Assembly (NCBI GenBank): GCA_029010715.1
Contig: JAQXKZ010000014.1
Coordinates: forward strand, 24,851 to 88,850
Direction of reading: 5' to 3'
DNA length: 64,000 nucleotides
DNA from: Clostridiales bacterium
GTDB taxonomy: Bacteria > Bacillota > Clostridia > Oscillospirales > Oscillospiraceae
Below are positions 23,988 to 33,282 of the stretch, piece by piece. The notes below the pieces were generated by a model. It did no database searches. It had not been told where the DNA came from and saw only the letters and a list, made by a program, of their open reading frames with translations. Both the position numbers and the translations under genes were made by a program. The first letter of the stretch is position 1, and each line of letters opens with the position of its first letter.

Positions 23988-25502
23988 TTACTTTATGAGG
24001 CACTCGCCGGTCATTTCTTCGGGCTGGCTGAGCCCCATAATCTTCAGAATGGTGGGGGCGATATCCGCAAGCTTGCCGTCCTTCAGTTCGACGCCCTCCA
24101 TGCAAACGGCGAAGGGGACGCGGTTGGTGGTATGCGCAGTATTGACGCGGCCGCTCTCATCGAACATGCACTCGGCGTTGCCGTGGTCGGCAGTGACAAG
24201 CAGCACGGTGTCGTGATGCCTGGAGACCTCAGCCATGATGCGGCCCATGCAGGCGTCGACCGTCTCTACAGCCTTGACGGCGGCTTCCATGACGCCGGTG
24301 TGGCCGACCATATCGCAGTTGGCAAAATTGCAGACGATCAGGGCGTACTCATCGGAGGCAATTGCCTCGATGCATTTGTCGGCGACCTTTTCGGCACTCA
24401 TCTGAGGCACCAGGTCATAAGTGGCAAATTCCTTCGGAGACGGGACAAGGCATCTGTCCTCGCCCTCGCTCTGCTTCTCCACGCCGCCGTTGAAAAAGAA
24501 AGTGACGTGGGCGTACTTCTCGGTCTCCGCGACGCGGAACTGCTTCAAGCCCTGCGCGCTGATATAATCGCCGAGAGTATTCCTGATTGTCTCGGGCGGA
24601 TACGCGATGGGCAGGGGCAGGGTCTCGTCGTACTGCGCGGTGCAGACATAGCTCAGAGGATACACGGTCTTTTTTCTCATGAAGCCGTCAAAGTCCGCGA
24701 GGTTCAGCGCCCAGGTCATCTCTCTTGCGCGGTCGGGGCGGAAGTTCATAAAGATGACGCTGTCGCCCTGATTGATAACGCCCTCGCCGCAGACGACGAC
24801 AGGCTCGACGAACTCGTCGGTCACGCCGTTTGCATAGCTTGCCTCGACGGCGTGCACGGGATCGGCATCCATGACGCCCTCGCCGCAGACTATAGCGTTA
24901 TAGCCCTTCTCTACGCGGTCCCAGCGCTTGTCTCGGTCCATACCCCAGAAGCGGCCCTGTATAGTCGCGATTTTTGCGTTGCCGAGAGAATTGCACTTGT
25001 CATTGAGCCGGCGGATGAACTCCGCGCCGCTTTTGGGCGCGACGTCGCGGCCGTCAAGGAAGCAGTGGACGAAGACCTTCCCTATCCCGCGCTGCTTTGC
25101 CATGTCAAGTATGGCAAAGACGTGGGTCAGGTGGCTGTGAACGCCGCCGGTCGACATCAGGCCAAGGATATGCAGGGCTTTGCCGTTTTCCTTCGCATCG
25201 TCCATCGCCTTGATATAGGCGGCGTTTTGGAAGAACCTGCCGTTCTCGATCTCCTGAGTCATCTTGGGCAGGATCTGGAACACGACGCGGCCCGCGCCTA
25301 TATTGGTATGGCCGACCTCGGAGTTGCCCATCTGACCGGCGGGGAGGCCGACATCAAGACCCGAGGCGGAGAGGGTAGAATACGGATTGGTCGAAAAGAG
25401 CTTATCCAGATTGGGCTTTTTTGCCTGCGCAACGGCATTACCGGCGGAAGGCGCCGCATTGCCGTAGCCGTCAAGGATTATAAGAACTGCTTTTTTACTC
25501 AT
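23988..25502 (-). CDS. gpmI: 2,3-bisphosphoglycerate-independent phosphoglycerate mutase
   Basis: A 504-residue enzyme of the alkaline-phosphatase superfamily that interconverts 3- and 2-phosphoglycerate. It has the metal-binding LIILDGYG at the N-terminus, the phosphoserine in LPAGQMGNSEVGHTNIGAGR (Ser at about 62), HCFLDGRDVAPKS, and the late metal ligands ANCDMVGHTG and ADHGNAE. The length is standard. It lies 29 bases after tpiA, as the last gene of a pgk-tpiA-gpmI unit. Manganese dependence is typical of the family. Confidence 0.97.
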   Translation of the reverse strand: MSKKAVLIILDGYGNAAPSAGNAVAQAKKPNLDKLFSTNPYSTLSASGLDVGLPAGQMGNSEVGHTNIGAGRVVFQILPKMTQEIENGRFFQNAAYIKAMDDAKENGKALHILGLMSTGGVHSHLTHVFAILDMAKQRGIGKVFVHCFLDGRDVAPKSGAEFIRRLNDKCNSLGNAKIATIQGRFWGMDRDKRWDRVEKGYNAIVCGEGVMDADPVHAVEASYANGVTDEFVEPVVVCGEGVINQGDSVIFMNFRPDRAREMTWALNLADFDGFMRKKTVYPLSYVCTAQYDETLPLPIAYPPETIRNTLGDYISAQGLKQFRVAETEKYAHVTFFFNGGVEKQSEGEDRCLVPSPKEFATYDLVPQMSAEKVADKCIEAIASDEYALIVCNFANCDMVGHTGVMEAAVKAVETVDACMGRIMAEVSRHHDTVLLVTADHGNAECMFDESGRVNTAHTTNRVPFAVCMEGVELKDGKLADIAPTILKIMGLSQPEEMTGECLIK

Positions 25503-25531
25503 CTGAAATTCCTTCTTATCTTACGCGGAGC

Positions 25532-26305
25532 TTATTCCTGATTTGTTGCCTTGATGATTTCGGAGAAGTCGACAGGCTTCAGGGATGCGCCGCCGATAAG
25601 ACCGCCGTCGATATCGGGCTGGGCAAGCAGCTCATAGGCGTTCCTGGCGTTCATGCTGCCGCCGTAAAGGATACTGACGGCACGCGCGGGACGTGCGCCG
25701 TAGATGCCCCGGATGACGGCGCGGATGCCCTGGCAGACCTCCTGAGCCTGCCCGGCGGTAGCGGTCTTGCCGGTGCCGATGGCCCAGATGGGCTCATAAG
25801 CTATGATGCAGCGGCGGAGCTGGCTCGCGTCGACGCCGCTGAGCGCCGCCTTGACCTGATATGCGACATACTCCATGGTCAGATTCATCTCACGCTGCTC
25901 AAGACTCTCGCCGACGCAGATGATGGGCATGATGCCCTTTCCGAGCAGGGCCTTCACCTTGGCGTTGATGAGCATGTCATCCTCGCCGTGGTACTGGCGG
26001 CGCTCGGAGTGGCCGACGATGCAGTACTTCGCCCCGATATCGGCGAGCTGGGACGCGGAGACCTCACCGGTGTAGGCGCCCTTTTCGTACCTGGAAACAT
26101 CCTGTCCGCCGGCGGCGACCTTGCAGTCCTTGCCGGCCTTTATCATTGCGGGGAGCATTACTGCCGGTGTGCACAGCACCATTTCACAGGTGCGGACCTT
26201 GGGAAGGTTCTCCTTGAGCTGCTCCATAAAGGGTTTGATCTCGGAGGCAAGCATGTTCATCTTCCAGTTACCGGCGATAACCGTTTTACGATACTTTCTG
26301 TTCAT
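25532..26305 (-). CDS. tpiA: Triosephosphate isomerase
   Basis: A 257-residue TIM barrel with GNWKMN (catalytic Lys), VGHSERR (catalytic His), YEPIWAIGTG (catalytic Glu) and the phosphate loop YGGSMNARNA followed by GLIGGASL. It interconverts DHAP and glyceraldehyde 3-phosphate. The ATG at 26305 has AGGAGATATGAA upstream; a longer frame starting 15 codons earlier has no family sequence. It sits between pgk and gpmI in a glycolytic unit. Confidence 0.97.
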   Translation of the reverse strand: MNRKYRKTVIAGNWKMNMLASEIKPFMEQLKENLPKVRTCEMVLCTPAVMLPAMIKAGKDCKVAAGGQDVSRYEKGAYTGEVSASQLADIGAKYCIVGHSERRQYHGEDDMLINAKVKALLGKGIMPIICVGESLEQREMNLTMEYVAYQVKAALSGVDASQLRRCIIAYEPIWAIGTGKTATAGQAQEVCQGIRAVIRGIYGARPARAVSILYGGSMNARNAYELLAQPDIDGGLIGGASLKPVDFSEIIKATNQE

Positions 26306-26361
26306 TTCATATCTCCTAAAATCAATATTGCCCGCCGGTCTCAGCGGCAAGGCGACAGCGG

Positions 26362-26393
26362 CCTTACAGCTGCCGTTTGAGGCAGCTGTAAGG
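26362..26393 (-). repeat. Intercistronic hairpin between pgk and tpiA
   Basis: A 13-bp perfect stem (CCTTACAGCTGCC and complement) closes a 6-base loop. It has no U-tract on the minus strand. It could stabilise or separate the pgk and tpiA messages. Confidence 0.6.
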
Positions 26394-26412
26394 TGCGGAT
26401 CTTTTTATATTC

Positions 26413-27603
26413 TTACTTGTCCAGCAGGCACGCCACGCCGGGCAGCTCCCTGCCCTCGAGGAACTCGAGGGATGCGCCGCCGCCGGTGGAGATGTGGGTG
26501 ATCCTGTCGGCAAAACCGAGCTTCTCGACAGCAGCCGCGCTGTCGCCGCCGCCGACGATGGTGATCGCGCCGCTCTCAGCCAGAGCCTTGGCCATGGCCT
26601 TGGTACCGCCGGCGAACTTGTCAAACTCGAACACGCCCATAGGTCCGTTCCAGACGATGGTGCCTGCGCCCTTGACGGCCTCGGAGAACAGCTCGACGGT
26701 CCTGGGTCCGATGTCCATGCCCATGAGGTCATCGGGGATGTCATTCCCGCAGAGGACGGGCTCGGCGTCTGCGGAGAACTCAGCCGCGCAATAGTTGTCG
26801 ACGGGGAGCAGGAATTTCACGCCCCTGGCCTCCGCCTTGGCGATCATTTCCTTTGCGTAATCAATACGCTCGGCCTCGAGCAGGCTCTTTCCTATCTCGC
26901 AGCCCTGAGCCTTTTTGAAGGTGTACGCCATGCCGCCGCCGATGATGACGGTGTCGGCCTTCTCAAGGAGGTTGTTGATGACGTTTATCTTATCGGAGAC
27001 CTTGGCGCCGCCGAGGACCGCCACGAAGGGACGCCTGGGATCGTCAAGAGCCTTGCCCATGATGGACAGCTCCTTGTCGACGAGCAGGCCGGAGTAGGCG
27101 GGCAGGTAGGCCGCGACGCCGGCGGTGGAGGCGTGCGCTCTGTGCACGGTGCCGAACGCGTCGGAGACAAAAATGTCGGCCATGTCAGCCAGCGCCTTTG
27201 CAAAGTCCGCGCCGTTCTTCTCTTCGCGGATGTCGAAGCGGAGGTTCTCAAGCAGCATGATCTGACCGGGCTTCAGAGCGGCGGCCATAGCCTGCGCGTC
27301 CTCGCCGATAATGTCCTTTGCGAAGATGACTTCCTGACCGAGCAGCTCGCTGAGGCGCTTTGCAACAGGGGCGAGGGTCAGCTTTTCCTTCCACTCCCCC
27401 TTGGGCTTGCCGAGGTGAGAGCAGGCGATAACGGCTGCGCCCTGACCGAGCAGGTACTTTATTGTGGGGATAGCGGCGACGATACGCTTGTCGCTGGTGA
27501 TCTCGCCGGTCTCTTTGTTCTGAGGTACGTTGAAGTCGCAGCGGAGCAGGACCTTCTTGCCCTTGACGTCAACGTCATAGACGGTTTTCTTGTTGTAGTT
27601 CAT
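26413..27603 (-). CDS. pgk: Phosphoglycerate kinase
   Basis: A 396-residue kinase of standard length. Motifs seen: [11 protein letters not shown] at the N-terminus (substrate Arg, Asp and Asn), [34 protein letters not shown], and the C-terminal nucleotide loops NGPMGVFEF and [11 protein letters not shown]. It makes ATP from 1,3-bisphosphoglycerate. The ATG at 27603 follows AGGAGGACATACC; a longer frame upstream is not family sequence. It is the first gene of the pgk-tpiA-gpmI unit and lies 28 bases downstream of trmL, so read-through from trmL is possible. Confidence 0.97.
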   Translation of the reverse strand: MNYNKKTVYDVDVKGKKVLLRCDFNVPQNKETGEITSDKRIVAAIPTIKYLLGQGAAVIACSHLGKPKGEWKEKLTLAPVAKRLSELLGQEVIFAKDIIGEDAQAMAAALKPGQIMLLENLRFDIREEKNGADFAKALADMADIFVSDAFGTVHRAHASTAGVAAYLPAYSGLLVDKELSIMGKALDDPRRPFVAVLGGAKVSDKINVINNLLEKADTVIIGGGMAYTFKKAQGCEIGKSLLEAERIDYAKEMIAKAEARGVKFLLPVDNYCAAEFSADAEPVLCGNDIPDDLMGMDIGPRTVELFSEAVKGAGTIVWNGPMGVFEFDKFAGGTKAMAKALAESGAITIVGGGDSAAAVEKLGFADRITHISTGGGASLEFLEGRELPGVACLLDK

Positions 27604-27631
27604 GGTATGTCCTCCTAAAATAATAATCTGT

Positions 27632-28114
27632 TCAGTACGCCATTGATCCCGTGCCCAGCAGTCCGGGAAATCCCTGCTGGCGAAGGGCCTCATAGGCAAG
27701 TATAGCAACGGAGTTGGAAAGGTTCAGACTCCGGGCTTCACTGATCATGGGGATACGTATGCATCTGTCCCGATATTTCTCTCTCAGCCATTCCGGCAGG
27801 CCCGCCGTCTCCTTGCCGAACATCAGCGCAACATCACCGCTCATGTCCGCATCGGTATAGGAGCGCGGCGCCTTGGTCGTGGCCAGGTATATGTTATTAT
27901 CACCGTTTTTTTCGAAGAACTCATCAAGGTCCTCATAAACGCTGATATCAACCAGAAACCAGTAATCCAGTCCGCAGCGCTTCATCCTTTTATCGGATAT
28001 GTCAAAGCCCAGCGGTTTTATCAAATGAAGTCTCGCGCCGGTCGCGGCGCAGGTGCGGGCGATCGCGCCGGTATTATGCGGTATCTCCGGCTCTACCAGA
28101 ACAATATCCAGCAT
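27632..28114 (-). CDS. trmL: tRNA (cytidine(34)-2'-O)-methyltransferase
   Basis: A 160-residue SPOUT (trefoil-knot) methyltransferase of the TrmL/CspR class. Seen: [21 protein letters not shown] (motif 1), [12 protein letters not shown] (motif 2) and [26 protein letters not shown] (motif 3, with the knot and the conserved Asn-Ser). It methylates the wobble base of tRNA-Leu isoacceptors in characterised bacteria. The ATG at 28114 has GGAGGGAAAGCAA upstream, and that site includes a Met codon five codons earlier that is probably not used. Confidence 0.93.
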   Translation of the reverse strand: MLDIVLVEPEIPHNTGAIARTCAATGARLHLIKPLGFDISDKRMKRCGLDYWFLVDISVYEDLDEFFEKNGDNNIYLATTKAPRSYTDADMSGDVALMFGKETAGLPEWLREKYRDRCIRIPMISEARSLNLSNSVAILAYEALRQQGFPGLLGTGSMAY

Positions 28115-28233
28115 TTGCTTTCCCTCCAACGCAGCGCAAAGGCAGAAAATACGTTACCTCTTCCCTTATTTCGAAAACATTTTAGCACAAAACTTTAAAA
28201 AATCATGTACTTTTTGCCATTTTTCGATTATTC

Positions 28234-28262
28234 TTGCATAATACACAAATCTGCTCTATAAT
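28234..28262 (+). promoter_or_regulatory. Predicted promoter of the radical SAM gene
   Basis: TTGCAT and TATAAT are separated by 17 bases, about 75 bases before the start codon. It is divergent from trmL. Confidence 0.72.
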
Positions 28263-28338
28263 CAGTCCGGTTAAGAGCCGTTTTATTGTCATTTTGCATA
28301 TGATAGTTTTTTGTCAATTGTCTGCCGACAGAGGTTAA

Positions 28339-29229
28339 ATGCTTATGGAAACTGTATGCGATATCTGCCCGCGTCACTGCGGCGCGCTGCGCGGTGACAC
28401 GAAGCCCGGCGGGGTGTGCGCCAGTCCCCTCCTGCCCCGGGTCGCCAGAGCCGCGGCGCACTTCGGCGAGGAGCCGTGCATCGGCGGCAAAAACGGGGCC
28501 GGAGCCATTTTCTTCACCGGCTGCAATCTCAGATGCGTATTCTGCCAGAACCGCAGGATAAGCCGCGGGCAGGGCGGGCAGAGCGTCAGCGTGCAGCGGC
28601 TGCGCGAAATAATTCTCCGGCTGCGTGACGAGGGGGTGTCGTGTATTGATCTCGTCACCGGAGCCCATTTCACCCCGGCGATCGCCGAGGCTCTGTCCGG
28701 GCTTGATCTTGACATACCTGTAGTATGGAACAGCTCCGGTTATGAGAGCGTTGAAGCTCTTCGGATGCTTGAGGGGCTGGTGCAGGTATACATGCCTGAT
28801 TTCAAATACTTCGACAGTGCCGCGGCCGGGCGCTACAGCGCTGCGGCCGACTACCCTGAGGTCGCCGCCGCGGCGATAAAGGAGATGTACCGCCAGACCG
28901 GGCCCTATGTCATGGACGGCGACGGCCTGCTCCGCTCCGGCGTTCTGATACGTCACCTCATACTGCCCGGCAGAGGCGAGGACGCGATGAACGTCATGGA
29001 CTTCGCCGCGGACGAATTTCCGCAGGGCGCCGTGCTTTTCTCTCTGATGAGCCAATACACGCCCATGCCCGGGCTTACTGGCTTTCCGGAGCTCTCGGCG
29101 CGCATAGACGCGGAGCTCAACGGGCGGCTCATACATTATATGTCCGTGCGCCATCTCAGCGGCTACTGGCAGGATACCGCCTCCGCCACGGCGGATATGA
29201 TCCCGGACTTTGACGGAACCGGAACATAA
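28339..29229 (+). CDS. Radical SAM protein, PflX/COG1313 type
   Basis: A 296-residue radical SAM enzyme. The 4Fe-4S motif CNLRCVFC (CX3CX2C) at about residues 63-70 is preceded by FFTG and followed by QN, and an N-terminal CDICPRHC pair of cysteines precedes it. These features mark the COG1313 group related to pyruvate formate-lyase activases. The physiological substrate of the group is not established. It is a single gene between its own promoter and a hairpin terminator. Either the ATG at 28339 or the one at 28345 could be used; AGAGG lies just before the first. Confidence 0.87.
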   Translation: MLMETVCDICPRHCGALRGDTKPGGVCASPLLPRVARAAAHFGEEPCIGGKNGAGAIFFTGCNLRCVFCQNRRISRGQGGQSVSVQRLREIILRLRDEGVSCIDLVTGAHFTPAIAEALSGLDLDIPVVWNSSGYESVEALRMLEGLVQVYMPDFKYFDSAAAGRYSAAADYPEVAAAAIKEMYRQTGPYVMDGDGLLRSGVLIRHLILPGRGEDAMNVMDFAADEFPQGAVLFSLMSQYTPMPGLTGFPELSARIDAELNGRLIHYMSVRHLSGYWQDTASATADMIPDFDGTGT

Positions 29230-29230
29230 A

Positions 29231-29272
29231 ATCGCCGGAAAAGCCATAACGGCTTTTCCGGCGATACTGTTT
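29231..29272. terminator. Hairpin after the radical SAM gene
   Basis: A 15-bp stem (ATCGCCGGAAAAGCC and complement) has a 5-base loop. The T-rich tail is weak on the plus strand. It separates this gene from hflC on the other strand. Confidence 0.7.
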
Positions 29273-29389
29273 ATCAGACATAATGCGGGCCTCCTGCCCT
29301 TTCAGGCTCTCACGGCGGCTCACCTGTCACACTGCTGAGCGGCGCTTCTCAGACAGTCCGAATCGTCGCTTTTACATTGAAATGTGCCT

Positions 29390-30265
29390 CTACCACTGGC
29401 CCTGGAATATCTGCGCTATCGGCGAGTCAGAGGAGACGACCAGCGTTTTGTTTCCGTTCTTCAGGGCATTCTGCGCCATGTCGAGCGCGCGCATGTACTC
29501 GTAGAAATCCGCCTCGGCCGGGGTATCGTAGATCTCGGAAAGGATGCGCATATACTCGGCCTCGCCCTCAGCCTTCAGCTTCTCCGCCCTGGCGTTTGCC
29601 TCGGAGAGCGTGATCTGCACGGACTTGTCCGCCTCGTTGCGGATCTGCTTTGCCTCGGCCTCGCCTTCGGCGGCGAAGGACGCGGCAATGTTGCCGCGCT
29701 CGGAGATCATGCGCTCATATACCGCGGCCTTGTTCTCATCAGGCAGGTCGAGCCGCTTTGTCTCTATGGCGAGCACGGTAATGCCGTAGGCGTCGAAGGT
29801 ATTGCCGACATTGTCCATGATCTTCTGAGCAAGCAGGCCGTCACGCCCGGATATGATCGTCTCCTGCTTCATGGAGCTGATGACGGTTTTCAGGCTGTTG
29901 TAGACCACGGTGTCAATACGGTATTCGGCGTTGGAAATATTACCGGAAAGGGTCTGGATGAATTTCAGCGGGTCGTCTATGCGCCAGAGCACAAAGCTGT
30001 CGGCAACCATGGATTTCTTGTCGCTGGTGATGACGTCGCTAACTGCAAGGTCGTAGATCATCTCGGTCTTGGGCAGGGTGCTTGTGGACTGGATAAACGG
30101 CAGCTTCATATTCAGGCCCGGCTCGTCCACGATCCTGACCACCGCGCCGAACTGACGCACGACGGTGTATTCGTTTGGATAGGTCGTATAGAAGCAACCG
30201 CCGAGCACTATTATCACAAGCAGCAGGGCTGCTGCGGAAAGACCTATTTTCATTCCTTTTTTCAT
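29390..30265 (-). CDS. hflC: HflC, SPFH-family protease modulator
   Basis: A 291-residue band 7 protein with one N-terminal membrane segment (MKKGMKIGLSAAALLLVIIVLGG). A QFGAVVRI... SPFH domain follows, then a coiled coil with FAAEGEAEAKQIRNEADKSVQ. HflC and HflK form a cage around the FtsH protease. The ATG at 30265 begins four bases after the hflK stop, with GGGAGGC upstream; the frame extends further into hflK but the family sequence begins here. It is the second gene of an hflKC pair. Confidence 0.92.
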   Translation of the reverse strand: MKKGMKIGLSAAALLLVIIVLGGCFYTTYPNEYTVVRQFGAVVRIVDEPGLNMKLPFIQSTSTLPKTEMIYDLAVSDVITSDKKSMVADSFVLWRIDDPLKFIQTLSGNISNAEYRIDTVVYNSLKTVISSMKQETIISGRDGLLAQKIMDNVGNTFDAYGITVLAIETKRLDLPDENKAAVYERMISERGNIAASFAAEGEAEAKQIRNEADKSVQITLSEANARAEKLKAEGEAEYMRILSEIYDTPAEADFYEYMRALDMAQNALKNGNKTLVVSSDSPIAQIFQGQW

Positions 30266-30269
30266 GTTT

Positions 30270-31244
30270 TCAGCCTCCCATGTTGACGGTCGCAAACTGC
30301 TCAAGCGGCAAAGCGGTCTGCACCCCGGAGTTCTTGTCGATTATATAAAGCTTCATATCGGGGAGTATATTCTCCATCGCCTCGTAGAACAGTCTCTGCT
30401 TGGTGATGAGAGGATATTTTTCATACTCATTGAACAGCTCCTGGAAGCGCGCGGCCTGTCCGTTGGCCTCGTTGATCTTGCTCTCCTTATAGCCCTCCGC
30501 GCTCTTTATGATCTGGTCGGCGTCGGCGTTTGCCGCGGGAATGACCTCGTTGGCGTACTTGCGGGCATTGTTGACCGCAGTATCCGCAGACTGCTTTGCG
30601 GTCTCAACGGCGGTGAATGCCTGCTGTACCTCCTCCGTGGGCGGCTCGGCGTCCTGAATGGTTATGTTTGTCAGCTGCAGGCCGATGTCCTCGCCCTCAA
30701 GTCTGGTCACGACCTTCTGTTTTATGGCCGCCTGTATCTCGCTCTTGCCTGTGGTGATGACGCTGTCGACATCGTACAGGCCGATGGTGTCGCGTATGTA
30801 GCTCTGGCAGAGCATACGCAGGATATCCAGCGGCTGCTCGGAATTGTAGAGATACTTTACAGGATCGGTAATCCTGTACTCCACGTAGAAGTCCACATTG
30901 ACAAAATTATAGTCGTAGGTTATCATCAGCGACTCGTCCTCCGCTCCAGAACCGTCGTTCCGGTAGCCGAGAGGGAAGCCCTGAATAGTCTTGGATACCT
31001 TGGTCACATCCTGGATATAAGGTATCTTCAGCTTCAGGCCAGAGGTCGTGACCATGCTCGGCTTTCCGAATGTGGTTATAACCCCGTACTGGTCCTCCTT
31101 CAGCGTATAAAAGGAGTCCAGCGCCGTCACGATCAGCAGTATCACGACCACTATCGTCAGCACCGTTTTCATCACTGGGCGTTTCAGCGGCTTGGGTCCC
31201 GGCGCAGCGCCGCTGCTGTAGCTGCCGTCTTTGTAAAAAATCAT
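30270..31244 (-). CDS. hflK: HflK, SPFH-family protease modulator
   Basis: A 324-residue protein with a Gly/Ala/Pro-containing N-terminal tail, one membrane segment (about residues 24-44), a band 7 domain (YGVITTFGKP, DVNFYVEYRITDP-like DFYVEYRITDP) and a C-terminal coiled coil. Its order before hflC and the N-terminal extension fit HflK. It is thought to control FtsH proteolysis of membrane proteins. Its start has AAAGGGGACACAC before the ATG and a promoter about 45 bases further up. Confidence 0.92.
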   Translation of the reverse strand: MIFYKDGSYSSGAAPGPKPLKRPVMKTVLTIVVVILLIVTALDSFYTLKEDQYGVITTFGKPSMVTTSGLKLKIPYIQDVTKVSKTIQGFPLGYRNDGSGAEDESLMITYDYNFVNVDFYVEYRITDPVKYLYNSEQPLDILRMLCQSYIRDTIGLYDVDSVITTGKSEIQAAIKQKVVTRLEGEDIGLQLTNITIQDAEPPTEEVQQAFTAVETAKQSADTAVNNARKYANEVIPAANADADQIIKSAEGYKESKINEANGQAARFQELFNEYEKYPLITKQRLFYEAMENILPDMKLYIIDKNSGVQTALPLEQFATVNMGG

Positions 31245-31289
31245 GTGTGTCCCCTTTCTTTCTCATCGTTAAGACATCTTATGTGCAGT

Positions 31290-31318
31290 ATTATACAGGA
31301 AACGCCGCTCCATGCAAA
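31290..31318 (-). promoter_or_regulatory. Predicted promoter of hflKC
   Basis: TTTGCA and TATAAT on the minus strand are separated by 17 bases, about 45 bases before hflK. Confidence 0.65.
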
Positions 31319-31465
31319 GGGGGTATACACAGTGCAGATTTAATTGTTTACAGAATGTTTCTTTTTATTTTAGGTTCATTTAAGAATTACAGCCTACAAT
31401 CTTGACGCCTGAAGGCGTTCCGGAGCCATTTTACGGCTCCGTCTATTCAAAGGAGGAGATGCTGG

Positions 31466-32422
31466 TTGATTGAAGTAAAGCATCTGACGAAGCGCTATGG
31501 GGAACATCTCGCCGTGGACGACCTGTCCTTTACTATAGAGGACGGGCAGATCTACGGCTTTCTCGGTCCCAACGGCGCGGGCAAATCCACTACCATGAAC
31601 ATTATGACCGGCTGTCTCGCCGCCACATCCGGCGACGTGACGATAGACGGTCTCGACATTTTTGAGGACGCCGCGCAGGCCAAGCGTCTGATCGGCTATC
31701 TGCCGGAGCAGCCGCCGCTGTATCCCGACAGGACGCCGCGCGAATACCTGCGCTTCGTGGCCGAGGCCAAACGCGTCCCGCCGTCTGAGATACGCGGGCA
31801 GATTGACCGCGTGCTTGACATCACGCAGACCGCCGGCGTGGCCGACAGGCTGATAAAAAATCTCTCCAAGGGCTACAGGCAGCGCGTCGGTATAGCGCAG
31901 GCTCTGCTCGGCAGCCCCAGGGTCATAATTCTCGACGAACCGACGGTCGGCCTCGACCCAAAGCAGATTGTTGAGATACGCGATCTGATAAAGGACCTGG
32001 GCCGCGAGCACACCGTCATACTCTCCAGTCACATTCTCTCTGAGGTGCAGGCGATATGCACCACGATACTGATAATCTCAGAAGGACGGCTGGTCGCCTG
32101 CGACACGGCGGAGAACCTTGAAAAGCTGTTTGCAGGCTCCGTCTCGGTTGAGCTGGACGTCGACGCGGACGAGGAGGAGGCCGGACGCATCGTCTCCTCG
32201 CTCCCGGCCGTATCAAAGTCTGAAATCAGTAAAAGGCCGGACGGTGGCAGCCATCTGAGACTGGAGGCCGGAAGTGAGTATTCAGACTCCGTCTGCCGTG
32301 AGCTGTCGCTGGCCTTTGCCGGCTCCGGCCATGCCGTATTGCAGATGACAACCTCGAAGGCAAGCCTTGAGGATATCTTCATAGAGCTTACCGGCAGCGA
32401 AAAGGAGGCCGACAAAACATGA
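31466..32422 (+). CDS. ABC transporter ATP-binding protein (GldA/CcmA type)
   Basis: A 318-residue ATPase. It has the Walker A GPNGAGKST (about 36-44), the Q-loop region, the signature LSKGYRQRVG (about 132-141), Walker B VIILDEPTVGLDP (about 152-164) and the switch HILSE. A C-terminal domain of about 90 residues follows, as in GldA-type and other ABC-2 ATPases. The start is TTG at 31466 with AGGAGG nine bases upstream. It is the first of four overlapping genes (ATPase, permease, GldG-like, DUF4340), typical of ABC-2 systems related to gliding-motility and uncharacterised exporters. The substrate is unknown. Confidence 0.92.
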   Translation: MIEVKHLTKRYGEHLAVDDLSFTIEDGQIYGFLGPNGAGKSTTMNIMTGCLAATSGDVTIDGLDIFEDAAQAKRLIGYLPEQPPLYPDRTPREYLRFVAEAKRVPPSEIRGQIDRVLDITQTAGVADRLIKNLSKGYRQRVGIAQALLGSPRVIILDEPTVGLDPKQIVEIRDLIKDLGREHTVILSSHILSEVQAICTTILIISEGRLVACDTAENLEKLFAGSVSVELDVDADEEEAGRIVSSLPAVSKSEISKRPDGGSHLRLEAGSEYSDSVCRELSLAFAGSGHAVLQMTTSKASLEDIFIELTGSEKEADKT

Positions 32423-33282
32423 GAGCCGTATTCCGTCACGAGCTGTCCTCGTACTTCACGGGTCTTTCCGGCTATGTATTCGGTGCGTTCCTGCTGCTTT
32501 TCGCGGGAATATACACCATGGCCTACAACATCAAAAACGCCCTGAGCAACTTCGAATATGTGCTCAGCGGCATGTCCTTCATCTTCCTTATAATCGTACC
32601 CATACTCACGATGCGCGTGCTGGCAGAGGAAAAGCGCCAGAAAACGGATCAGCTGCTCTATTCCCTGCCCCTTACAATGACACAGGTTGTGATGGGTAAA
32701 TACGCCGCCATGCTGGTGATGCTCCTTGTCCCTTTGGCCATCATCAGCATTTACCCGCTCATTCTCTCGGTCTACGGCAATGTCAATCTCGCCGCCGCCT
32801 ACGGGGCGCTCACGGGCTTTTTCTTCCTCGGCGCGGCACTGCTCGCCGTCGGGACCTTCGTCTCCTCTCTCACCGAAAGCCAGGCCGTGGCGGCCGGCCT
32901 GTGCTTTGTGGTGCTTCTGGTCAATTATTTTCTCTCCAGTCTCGCGAGCTTCCTGTCGACGACGGCTTTCGCCTCTTTTGCGGCCTTTGCCGTGTGCATC
33001 GCCCTGCTGGCACTGATATTCTGGCGTATGACGAAAAGCGGCTTCGGAGCGTCCGTGATCTTTATCGCGCTCGAGGCCGTGCTATTCGCGCTGTACACCT
33101 TCAGAAAAGACAGCTTCGGGGGCCTGTTCCCGACGCTGCTGCAGAGGCTCTCGCTCTTCGCCCGCTTCGAGCAGTTCGTAAACGGAGTCTTTGACATCAC
33201 CGCGATAGTGTTCTACATCTCCGTCATAGGCGTGTTTCTGTTTATCAGCGTTCAGTCTATGGAGAAGAGGAGGTGGAGCTGA
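32419..33282 (+). CDS. ABC-2 type permease (GldF-like)
   Basis: A 287-residue membrane protein with about six hydrophobic segments and the ABC-2 pattern MRVLAEEKRQKTDQLLYSLPLTMTQVVMGKY after the second segment. It overlaps the ATPase gene by four bases (ATGA) and the GldG-like gene by one. It is the membrane pore of the four-gene system. Nothing in it indicates the cargo. Confidence 0.9.
   Translation: MRAVFRHELSSYFTGLSGYVFGAFLLLFAGIYTMAYNIKNALSNFEYVLSGMSFIFLIIVPILTMRVLAEEKRQKTDQLLYSLPLTMTQVVMGKYAAMLVMLLVPLAIISIYPLILSVYGNVNLAAAYGALTGFFFLGAALLAVGTFVSSLTESQAVAAGLCFVVLLVNYFLSSLASFLSTTAFASFAAFAVCIALLALIFWRMTKSGFGASVIFIALEAVLFALYTFRKDSFGGLFPTLLQRLSLFARFEQFVNGVFDITAIVFYISVIGVFLFISVQSMEKRRWS

Noticed and set aside
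24132..25541. A 469-codon plus-strand frame opposite gpmI
   Set aside because: Same reason: it mirrors a complete glycolytic gene and has no ribosome site or family sequence.
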